From Longimicrobium sp. (lineage in GTDB: Bacteria; Gemmatimonadota; Gemmatimonadetes; Longimicrobiales; Longimicrobiaceae), in assembly GCF_036388275.1 (NCBI RefSeq), contig NZ_DASVSF010000110.1:62001-126000 (forward strand): a DNA stretch of 64,000 nucleotides, written 5' to 3'. Shown piece by piece: positions 9,671 to 17,849 of the stretch. Position 1 is the first letter of the stretch. The number at the start of each line of letters is the position of its first letter. The position numbers and the translations under genes are program-made. The notes beneath the pieces were generated by a model. It did not search any database. It was not told where the DNA came from and worked only from the letters and a program-made list of their open reading frames with translations.

Positions 9671-9836
9671 TTGACTGGATGCGCGAGAGGCAGCACATTC
9701 GCGGCTCGGGCCCTGGTCACCCGGCCGCAACTGCCGCAGGGCTACACGCTGGTGGGGTTCGGGAAGCGGCAAGGTGGTGTACCTGTCCGTGCGGGACGCG
9801 GCGGGCATGCACCTGGCACGCGTTCGGCTGCGCTGA
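9671..9836 (+). pseudogene. Possible frameshifted gene remnant
   Basis: Two short protein-like stretches lie in different frames: LPQGYTLVGFG, then SGSGKVVYLSVRDAAGMHL with ARVRLR and a stop at 9834-9836. Removing one base near 9757-9762 joins them into one smooth reading. No start codon with a ribosome site is obvious and I do not recognise a family. It may be the tail of a lost gene; it could also be chance in GC-rich DNA. The remaining bases 9641-9955 show no other feature. Confidence 0.22.
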
Positions 9837-9955
9837 GCCGGCCGTGTGCGGAGGCACGGTGTGGATGGCGGCGGCGGTCAGCTTCGCCGCTGGTCCATGC
9901 TGTGCGGTGGGCGAACGGAGCAGGAGCAACCAACACGGAACCGAGGGAGGCTTGG

Positions 9956-10156
9956 ATGGGTGAACAAGGGGTGGTGGTCGCGCGGCGCGGGCTGCACGAC
10001 GAGGACGAGGGCTGGGAAGAGCGCCTGTTCGAGGCGCCGGACGACGAGGACGAGCTGGACGAGGACGAGGATTTCGACGACGAGGTGGACGACGACGATC
10101 TCGACGACGACCTCGACGACGAGCTCGACGACGAGGACCTGGACGACGAGCTTTGA
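9956..10156 (+). CDS. Small highly acidic protein, unknown function
   Basis: 66 residues from the ATG at 9956, preceded by a GAGGG-type purine run and followed 47 bases later by a strong terminator. The N-terminal third is mixed (MGEQGVVVARRGLHDEDEGW), then from residue about 23 onward nearly every residue is Asp or Glu, broken only by Leu, Val and Phe at regular intervals (DDDLDDDLDDELDDEDLDDE). This could be a disordered polyanion, for example a nucleic-acid mimic, chaperone tail or cation buffer. I do not recognise a family. Low codon variety (GAC, GAG, CTC) also fits a recently expanded repeat. Confidence 0.6.
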   Translation: MGEQGVVVARRGLHDEDEGWEERLFEAPDDEDELDEDEDFDDEVDDDDLDDDLDDELDDEDLDDEL

Positions 10157-10203
10157 TCCGAGGGGGCGACCGGCCGGGTAGCCGGTCGTCCATCCCTCAT
10201 CCG

Positions 10204-10240
10204 CGGCGGCCGCCCTTCACGGGGCGGCCGCCGTTTCTTT
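10204..10240 (+). terminator. Intrinsic terminator after the acidic-protein gene
   Basis: A perfect 12-base-pair stem (10204-10215 with 10222-10233) with loop TTCACG, followed by GTTTCTTT-like T-rich sequence. Very GC-rich stem. Confidence 0.85.
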
Positions 10241-10514
10241 GTCTGCCCCGAATGGTGCCGTGTACCTCACCTGGGTAGCCGCCTCGTCCCGTGGGTGCAC
10301 CGGCGCGCTTACGTCCACCGCGAGGTGCGCGATGATTGCGAGCGGAGCTTGAGCTCAGGTGTCAGCAGCAGATCAGGGGGGAGGCGCACCAATCGGGTCT
10401 CGGGTGCGCCACGAGATCTTACACCGGGGCGCCAACATCTATCTTCTAGCTTTGTGGTACATGCCGACGCATGTTCTGGCCGGGTTGTCGACACACACAA
10501 TTAAGTTCCCAACG
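10241..10514 (+). other. Gene-free leader upstream of the HD/Hsp90-like locus
   Basis: No credible gene. GC content falls through this stretch, marking the left border of the AT-richer segment that carries the broken HD/Hsp90-like gene. Contains the 12-base palindrome GAGCTTGAGCTC-type arms near 10346. The promoter is not identifiable with confidence. Confidence 0.3.
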
Positions 10515-13191
10515 ATGAGATCCTACCCCGATACGCGTCTCTGGCGGACTACTCTGGGGCACCAGGGCGATGAACACGAGCACCTGCGTGAAACTCTTCG
10601 CGCTGCGTACAACGATTTCCATGAGCGGGCGGCACTACTCGCTGGTGAAATCAGCAGGAGCCTCCCTGATTTCACCGTTCACGACATTATGCATATCGAT
10701 GCATTGTGGGAAGCCGCAGACCGCATCGCAGGCCCGGGTCTTCTGATTTCTCCCGTTGAGGCCTTCGTGCTGGGCGGAGCGTTCCTGGTGCACGACCTAG
10801 GGCTCGGGCTGGCGGCGTACCCGGGCGGAGAGGAGGAGGTCTCGCGAGAGCCGCTGTGGAAGAGCGAACTCACGCGGCTGTTGCGGAATGAGAATGGACG
10901 CGCTCCGACGCCCAGGCAGATCAGCGATGCCCCCGAAGCCATGAAGCGCCGCGCGACAGCCATCGTTCTACGCGAACTACATGCACGGCAGGCGGAGCGT
11001 GTGGTCGGTCAAGGGTGGCGCGACCCGCGTTCCGGAAGACAGGTCTACCTGATAGAGTCGCCCGAGTTGCGGGACTCTTTGGGCCCGATCATCGGTCGAA
11101 TTGCCCACAGCCATTGGTGGGGCGTGTCGCAACTCTCTTCGACGTTCGTGGAGCGCTTGGGCGCACCCCCGCGCTTCCCAGGCGATTGGGATGTCGATCC
11201 ACTTCTCATCGCGGCGCTCCTGCGAGTTGCCGATGCCAGTCAACTCGACGTGCGTCGGGCCCCGGGATTTCTGTTCGCGCTCCGCCAACCGTCGAAGGAA
11301 GCCGAGCCCCATTGGGTCTTCCAGCAGCACTTGCACACGCCTCGTGTGCAGGGCGATCAGGTAGTCTACACTTCAGGACGACCGTTTCCCGAGCACGACG
11401 CAGACGCATGGTGGCTGTGCCTTGAGCAATTACGGGTGTTGAATCGTGAATTGGCACAGGTGGACCAGTTGCTCGCGGACAGCGGTCGTTCGCGCTTTAC
11501 AATCCGAGGAGTACGAGGGGTCGAAGATCCCGCGCGGTTCGCTAAGCTGGTCCATACAGACGGTTGGAGCCCCATCGATGTTCAGGTCGGCGTCGGCGAC
11601 GCGGTTTCGTTGGTCGCGCGACTTGGCGGGGAGCAACTCTACGGAGATGATCCGTCCATCGCGCTTCGTGAGTTGATCCAGACGCGTCCGACGCTGTACG
11701 CGCGCGGCGACTCGTCGAAAACAGGGCACCCGGTTGGGGCGAGATCAACGTGACGTTCGGCACGGACGAAATCGGCGATTGGCTTGAGGTAGAGGATACC
11801 GGGATCGGGATGTCGGCCGAGGTGCTCGCAGGGCCACTGGTTGACTTCGGAGCGTCATATTGGGATTCCGCGTTGATGCTTCGGGAGTTTCCGTCGCTCC
11901 TCGGACGCGGATTCCAGGCGACCGGCCGTTTCGGAATCGGTTTCTTCTCTGTTTTCATGGTCGCCGCGCGGGTAAGGGTTACTACACGGCGCCACGATGC
12001 CGCACAAGCGGATACGCGAGTGCTTGAATTCCGCCGCGGATTGGAAGGACGGCCTCTCCTGCGAATCGCTGCAGAAACGGAGCGGATGAACGACGGCGGA
12101 ACGCAAGTTCGGATCTGGATGAACGATTCGCCATCTAAACTGGTCAAGCCTCTGCTCCGGTTCTGGGAAAGCTACAGTCCTCGTGTTCTGTCAGCAGAGG
12201 TACTCGCCGGACACGCCCCTGCTCCGCTTGCACGCGAAGAAGATATGTTCGAATTGTTCTGCGCATGGCTATGTCCAGCTCTGGACGTGCATTTGTGCGT
12301 TCAAAGGCGAGACGGGACCCTGGCCCGCGTGGTTGCGGCGTCCGATTGGCTGACGCTGGAGCCACGGCGCCTAGTCCTGCGGACGTATGGCCTCAGTGAG
12401 CCATGGAGCGAGGAAATGAGGTCTGTGCTGCAGTTAGCCGACGAGCGAATGCGCTTCGTCCAAGATGACGAACCGATCTATGGTCGTGCATGCTTGCCAG
12501 CGCACGAATCATGGCTCACCGGCGGGGGTGTAGTGTGCGCCATCACCGCCGGTGGAATTCGGATCGCCTCCTGGCCGGGAGTTGTCGGTATTATGACCGG
12601 CGTACCACGGACGGTTGCGCGCAACGAAGCCCGCTTGGAGGCAGATCCCTCAATGGTGGGGTGTTGGGCAACGGAGCAAGGCGTTCTCGCCCAAGACGGA
12701 TTCGCGGACGAATCGGCGGCGGCTTCATATGCATCTCAGGTCGCGGCGCTCGGCGGAAATCCCAAGAATATCCCGTTCGCCCAATTCCACGGCGAGTGGG
12801 TCAGTTGTTCCGATATCCGTTCCTGGACAGTGGTGGCGGACGAGTATCTGGTGGTCTACGCATCCTTGTTCGATGGCGTGAACCTCGAAGGTGTTCCGGT
12901 GGAGCTTCCGGACGAGTACGACGACGTCTTCATCATATCCGCGACCTCCCGGACTACGTACCTGTTGTGGGTCCACCGGATCCGTGGTCAGGTTCTGGAA
13001 ACACTTTCACGACGTCGGATTTGCTGGTTGTCTCCCTCGCCGACCTGTGGCAGGCTACACCGGAACAAGTACTAGAAGCTTCTGATCTGACATCCACGAT
13101 CAGGAAGATCGGAACTCGAAAGGGCGCTCCCGTAGAGGCCTTTGCCATCCTGCTGAGGCGCCCCCTCCGTTCGCCGGCTGGGGCTAAGTGA
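10515..13191 (+). pseudogene. HD-domain plus Hsp90-like ATPase protein, split by two frameshifts
   Basis: Three consecutive open frames read as one protein of about 892 residues if one base is restored near 11682 and one near 12935; the total length then divides exactly by three. Part 1 (from ATG 10515, MRSYPDTRLWRTTL) has an HD phosphohydrolase domain: TVHDIMHIDALW near residue 55, FLVHDLGLG near 90, HSHWWG near 197. Part 2 has a GHKL/Hsp90 ATPase: DTGIGMS (G1) and GRFGIGFFSVFM (G2). The N-box falls exactly on the first shift: frame 1 reads ALRELIQ and frame 3 continues ASDAVRARR, so adding one A gives the expected ELIQNASDAVRARR. Part 3 is the tail (TTSDLLVVSLADLW). Similar HD-Hsp90 fusions occur in predicted defence or conflict loci. 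AT-richer than its neighbours, suggesting transfer. Either decayed or a sequencing error. Confidence 0.72.
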
Positions 13192-13374
13192 TCTTCGCTG
13201 CGCACCCAACCGGAAACCGGTGGGGCGCACGCCAGTTTGGACGTTCGTAAGGTTGGGTACAACACCGGGCCCGGAGGCATGTCGGCGGGGCGCGGCGGCT
13301 GGTACTTTGCAGCTAGCACGGGCATCGCCGCCCTCGGACGGGCGGCCGTTCCTCACTTCCGGCTTTCTCGTTCC

Positions 13375-14643
13375 ATGGACCGAGTTCTTGCAGTGATCCT
13401 GGGTGGCGGGGCCGGCACCCGCCTGTTCCCGCTGACGGCGCAGCGCGCCAAGCCCGCCGTTCCCCTGGCGGGCAAGTACCGCCTGGTGGACGTGCCCATC
13501 TCCAACTGCATCAACTCCGGGCTCAACCGCATCTTCGTCGTTACGCAGTTCAACTCGGCCAGCCTGAACGACCACATCGCCCGCTCGTACCTGTTCGACC
13601 GGTTCCGCGGCGGCTTCGTGACGGTGCTGGCAGCCGAGCAGACGCCCACCTCCGAGCACTGGTACCAGGGCACGGCCGACGCGGTGCGCCAGAGCAACCT
13701 GCACATCCGCAGCTACGCGCACGACCAGGTGCTCATCCTGTCCGGCGACCAGCTGTACACGATGGACTACCGGCTGATGCTGGAGCACCACAAGCGCACC
13801 GGCGCCGACGTCACCGTGGCCGCCACCCCCGTCACAGCCGCCGAGGCGCCCGGCTTCGGCATCCTGAAGACCGACGCCGAGCACCGCATCACCGAGTTCT
13901 ACGAAAAGCCGCCCCTCTCGGAGCTGCGCGGCAAGGAAAGCCCGGTGGAGCCCGCGCTGGAGCGCGCGGGGCGCATCTACCTGGCGTCGATGGGCATCTA
14001 CATCTTCGACTGCGACGTCCTGCAGGAGCTGCTGGACGGCCACCGCGAAGCCAACGACTTCGGCAAGCACATCATTCCGTTCGCCATCCAGGAGCGGAAG
14101 GTGGTGTCGTACCCGTTCAAGGGCTACTGGAACGACATCGGCACCGTGCGGTCGTTCTTCGACACCAACCTGATGCTTACCGATCCGCAGCCGGCGTTCA
14201 ACCTGTTCGACGAGCAGATGCCGCTGTACACCAATGCGCGCCTGCTTCCCCCGGCCAAGGTCACCCGCTCGCGGATCGACGCGTCCATCATCGGCGAGGC
14301 GTCGGTGATCATCGACAGCGACATCACGCAGTCGGTGATCGGCATCCGCTCGTACCTGGGCGCGCGCACCCGCATCCATCGCACGGTGATGATGGGCGCC
14401 GACTACTACCGCTGGGAGGACCCCGGAAGCCGCAACCGGGTGGAGGGGCCCCCGCGCCCCGGGGTGGACGAGGACTCCATCGTCGAGGGCGCCATCATCG
14501 ACAAGAACGCCTCCATCGGCAGGAACTGCGTGATCACCAACGTCGCGCGGGTGGTGGAGGGCGAGGGCCCGGGCTTCTTCATCCGCGACGGCGTGGTGGT
14601 GGTCGTCAAGAACGCCGAGATCCCCGACGGCACCATCATATGA
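13375..14643 (+). CDS. glgC: Glucose-1-phosphate adenylyltransferase
   Basis: 422 residues from ATG 13375 (MDRVLAVILGGGAGTRLFPL); longer in-frame starts upstream lack conserved sequence. Nucleotidyltransferase signature GGGAGTRLFPLT, KPAVPLAGKYRLVDVPISNC and QGTADAVRQ are intact, and the C-terminal left-handed beta-helix (DASIIGEASVIIDSDI) is complete. It makes ADP-glucose from glucose-1-phosphate and ATP, the committed step of bacterial glycogen synthesis, normally under allosteric control by glycolytic intermediates. The stop overlaps the glgA start (ATGA), so the two are translationally coupled. Confidence 0.95.
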   Translation: MDRVLAVILGGGAGTRLFPLTAQRAKPAVPLAGKYRLVDVPISNCINSGLNRIFVVTQFNSASLNDHIARSYLFDRFRGGFVTVLAAEQTPTSEHWYQGTADAVRQSNLHIRSYAHDQVLILSGDQLYTMDYRLMLEHHKRTGADVTVAATPVTAAEAPGFGILKTDAEHRITEFYEKPPLSELRGKESPVEPALERAGRIYLASMGIYIFDCDVLQELLDGHREANDFGKHIIPFAIQERKVVSYPFKGYWNDIGTVRSFFDTNLMLTDPQPAFNLFDEQMPLYTNARLLPPAKVTRSRIDASIIGEASVIIDSDITQSVIGIRSYLGARTRIHRTVMMGADYYRWEDPGSRNRVEGPPRPGVDEDSIVEGAIIDKNASIGRNCVITNVARVVEGEGPGFFIRDGVVVVVKNAEIPDGTII

Positions 14644-15893
14644 GCGCGCGCGCCCTGCGCATCGCGCAGCTCACCAACGAGTACCCGCCGCACGTCTACG
14701 GCGGCGCGGGCGTCCACGTGGAGTACCTGTCCCGCGAGCTGGCCCGCGCGGAAGGCGGCGCGCACCAGGTGCAGGTGCTGTCGTTCGGCGAGCAGCGGCA
14801 CGAGGAGGGCAACCTGCGCGTGCAGGGCGTGGCGCCCGTCCTGCACCTCCCCGCGCGCGATCCCCGCCACGAGCGGCTGCTGGATGCGCTGCTCCGCGAC
14901 CTGGCCATGGCCGGCGCGGTGGATGCGCCCGACGTGGTGCACTGCCACACCTGGTACTCGCACCTGGCGGGGTGCCTGGCGCGCCCGCTCACCGGCGCGC
15001 GGCTGGTGCTGACCACCCACTCGCTGGAGCCGCACCGGCCCTGGAAGGTGGAGCAGCTGGGCACCGCGTACGATGCCACGACGTGGATCGAGCGCACCGC
15101 CTACCGCAACGCCGACGGGGTAATCGCCGTCTCGCGCGCCATGAAGGACGACGTGCAGGCGCTGTACGGCGTGGATCCGCGGCGCGTGCGGGTGATCTAC
15201 AACGGCATCGATCCCGACGAGTACCAGCCGCGCTTCGATCCCGATGGCCTCCGCGCACTGGGGGTGGATCCCGACCTGCCGATCGTCCTCTTCGTCGGCC
15301 GCATCACGCGGCAGAAGGGAATCCTCCATCTCGTCCGCGCCATCCGGCACCTTCGCCCCGGCGTGCAGGTGGTGCTGTGCGCCGGCGCGCCCGACACGGA
15401 GGAGATCGGCCGCGAGATGGCGGCGCTGGTAAGCGAGGTGAAGCGCGACGCGCCGGTGCCCGTGGTGTGGATCAGCGCGATGCTCTCCAAGGACCGCATC
15501 ATCCCGCTGTACTCGCACGCCGCCGTCTTCGTCTGCCCCTCGGTCTACGAGCCGTTCGGCATCATCAACCTCGAGGCGATGGCGTGCGAAACGCCGGTCG
15601 TCGCCTCGGCCGTGGGGGGCATCCCCGAGATCGTCGTCCCGGGGGAGACGGGGACGCTCGTGGGGTTCGAGGCGGAGGGCGGTGGCTCGGCGGAGCCCCG
15701 CGACCCGGAGGCGTTCTCCCTGGCGCTCGCGACTGCGGTCAACGAGCTGATGGATGCGCCCGAGCGGCGGGCCGCGATGGGGCGGGCCGGGCGCGAGCGC
15801 GTTTTGGCCCAGTTCAGCTGGCGGGCCATCGCCGGGCAGACGCTGGAGTTCTACCGCGAGCTGCTGGAGATGCCGGGGCGCGCGGAGCCCTGA
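14640..15893 (+). CDS. glgA: Glycogen synthase, GT4/GlgA actinobacterial type
   Basis: 417 residues, starting in the glgC stop. N-terminal NEYPPHVYGGAGVHVEYLSR is the donor-binding loop of the short glycogen synthases (the corynebacterial type, TIGR02149), and the C-terminal Rossmann domain has LFVGRITRQKG and YEPFGIINLEAMACETPVVA with the retaining-transferase Glu pair. It transfers glucose from ADP-glucose (or makes maltose-1-phosphate as GlgM) to extend alpha-1,4 glucan. Pairing with glgC supports ADP-glucose as donor. Ends one base before the convergent antiporter gene. Confidence 0.9.
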   Translation: MSARALRIAQLTNEYPPHVYGGAGVHVEYLSRELARAEGGAHQVQVLSFGEQRHEEGNLRVQGVAPVLHLPARDPRHERLLDALLRDLAMAGAVDAPDVVHCHTWYSHLAGCLARPLTGARLVLTTHSLEPHRPWKVEQLGTAYDATTWIERTAYRNADGVIAVSRAMKDDVQALYGVDPRRVRVIYNGIDPDEYQPRFDPDGLRALGVDPDLPIVLFVGRITRQKGILHLVRAIRHLRPGVQVVLCAGAPDTEEIGREMAALVSEVKRDAPVPVVWISAMLSKDRIIPLYSHAAVFVCPSVYEPFGIINLEAMACETPVVASAVGGIPEIVVPGETGTLVGFEAEGGGSAEPRDPEAFSLALATAVNELMDAPERRAAMGRAGRERVLAQFSWRAIAGQTLEFYRELLEMPGRAEP

Positions 15894-15894
15894 T

Positions 15895-17676
15895 TCAGGG
15901 CAGGACCCCGCTGGGGGGCTCCTCCCGGCGGCCGGTGTGCGGGTCCGGCAGCTGAAGTGTCTCCGCGGCGACCGTGGCCATGTTCTCGTTCACCCCGAAG
16001 GCGCCGAACGCGTACCGGATGATGGCGAGCGCCAGCTCCCGCTCTCCCACCACCGCCCGGCCCACGCCCCGCCGCTCCAGGTGCGCCCGCTCTTCGTCGC
16101 TGTGCGTGCGCACGACGGTGTCGATGTGCGGGTTCACCTTGCGCGCGTGGTCCAGGATCAGCCGCGCCTGGAAGGCATCGGGCGCGGAGACGACGAGAAG
16201 GCGCGCCCGCTCCAGCCGGGCGTGGTGAAGGATGCCCGGTCGGGTGGCGTCCCCGAACAGGGCCGGCATCCCCCGCGCGCGGAGCGCCTCTACCTCGCCG
16301 CGGTTCTGCTCCACCACCACGTACGGGATCCCCTGCCGCTCCAGCGCGCGGGCCACCGGCGCGCCCACCCTGCCGTGCCCGATCAGCACCACGTGGTCGC
16401 GAAGCGCCGCCTCGTTCACCCCGGACGGGAGCTCGCCGAGGGCGCCGGCGGGCCGCTCCAGCAGCTCGGCGATCCGGGGGCTGGCGCGCACCCAGCGCTC
16501 CAGCCCCGCCGCCGCGGCGAAGGCCAGGGGGTTGATGGTGATGGAGATCAGCGCGCCGGCCAGGATCAGGCTGGTCCCCTCCGCCGGGAGCAGCCCCAGC
16601 GTGCCGCCCAGCCCCGCCAGGATGAACGAGAACTCGCCGATCTGCGCCAGGCCGGCCGTCACCACCAGGGCGGTGCGGATGGGATAGCGGAACGCCAGGA
16701 CGACGGCCAGCGCCGCGAGCGACTTGCCTACCACGATGATGGCCAGCGCCGCCAGCACCTGCAGGGGCCGGCGCACCAGCACCGAGGGATCGAACAGCAT
16801 GCCGACGGATACGAAGAAGAGAACGGCGAACGCGTCCTGGAAGGGAAGGGCGTCGGCCGAGGCCTGGTAGCTCAGGTCCGACTCGCTGATGACCACGCCG
16901 GCGAAGAACGCCCCCAGCGCGAACGACACGCCGAACAGCCCCGCCGCGCCCACCGCGACACCCATCGCCACCGCCAGAACGCTGAGCGTGAACAGCTCCC
17001 GCGACCCGGTATGCGCCACGCGGCCCAGGAGCCAGGGCAGAGCCCGACGCCCCACGACGAACATCAGCGCCAGGAAGGCCATCACCTTCCCCAGGGTGAC
17101 GGCCACGGCGAGGCCCACGCTTTCGCCGCTGTCGGCCGCCGGCGTTCCGCCCAGCACCCCCGCGACCGCGGGCAGAAGCACCAGCGCCAGCACCATGGCC
17201 AGGTCCTGCACGATCAGCCAGCCGACGGCGATGCGCCCCTCGGCGGTGTCCACCATCCCCTTCTGCTCCAGCACTCGCAGCAGCACCACCGTGCTGGCGA
17301 CGGACAGCGACAGCCCGAACACCAGCCCCTGTCCCCAAGGCCAGCCCCACGCGCGGGCCAGGAGCGCGCCCATGGCCGTGGCGGCGACGAGCTGCGCCAG
17401 CGCGCCCGGAACGGAGATCTTCCGCACCGCCAGCAGGTCGTCGAGCGAAAAGTGAAGTCCCACCCCGAACATCAGCAGGATCACGCCGATCTCGGCCAGC
17501 TGCGACGCCAGCGCGGCGTCGCCCACGAAGCCGGGGGTGAACGGCCCGACGGCCACCCCGGCCAGCAGGTAGCCCACCAGCGGTGGAAGGCGCAGGTGGT
17601 GGGCGGCGAGGCCCAGGACGAAGGCAAGGCCGAATCCAACGGCGACCAGGGCGATCAGCCCCGTTTCCTGGTGCAT
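15895..17676 (-). CDS. CPA2-type cation:proton antiporter with TrkA-N domain (KefB/YbaL-like)
   Basis: 593 residues from ATG 17676 (MHQETGLIALVAV). Residues 1-380 hold about twelve hydrophobic helices of the Na+/H+ exchanger fold, including HHLRLPPLVGYLLAGVAVGP and SLSVASTVVLLRVLEQKG. Residues about 415-540 form a Rossmann TrkA-N domain, VVLIGHGRVGAPVARALE, which binds NAD(H) or glutathione-like ligands in KefB/KefC and YbaL relatives. Probable K+/H+ antiport at the inner membrane. Divergent from the polymerase gene across 173 bases; convergent with glgA. Confidence 0.9.
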   Translation of the reverse strand: MHQETGLIALVAVGFGLAFVLGLAAHHLRLPPLVGYLLAGVAVGPFTPGFVGDAALASQLAEIGVILLMFGVGLHFSLDDLLAVRKISVPGALAQLVAATAMGALLARAWGWPWGQGLVFGLSLSVASTVVLLRVLEQKGMVDTAEGRIAVGWLIVQDLAMVLALVLLPAVAGVLGGTPAADSGESVGLAVAVTLGKVMAFLALMFVVGRRALPWLLGRVAHTGSRELFTLSVLAVAMGVAVGAAGLFGVSFALGAFFAGVVISESDLSYQASADALPFQDAFAVLFFVSVGMLFDPSVLVRRPLQVLAALAIIVVGKSLAALAVVLAFRYPIRTALVVTAGLAQIGEFSFILAGLGGTLGLLPAEGTSLILAGALISITINPLAFAAAAGLERWVRASPRIAELLERPAGALGELPSGVNEAALRDHVVLIGHGRVGAPVARALERQGIPYVVVEQNRGEVEALRARGMPALFGDATRPGILHHARLERARLLVVSAPDAFQARLILDHARKVNPHIDTVVRTHSDEERAHLERRGVGRAVVGERELALAIIRYAFGAFGVNENMATVAAETLQLPDPHTGRREEPPSGVLP

Positions 17677-17849
17677 TCGTGGTGCTTTTTGGTGGATGGC
17701 TCGTGTGGACCCGCGTTCCGCGGCGTGCCGGGGCTGACTCGTGGGCCCGTTGCTACTTAACTTCCATCCCGCGTTCGCGGCAAGCCGATTGTCCGCATCT
17801 CTCGACGCGGGCGGTTCGCCCCCCCAGCCATCCTCCTCGCCCGTGCACG

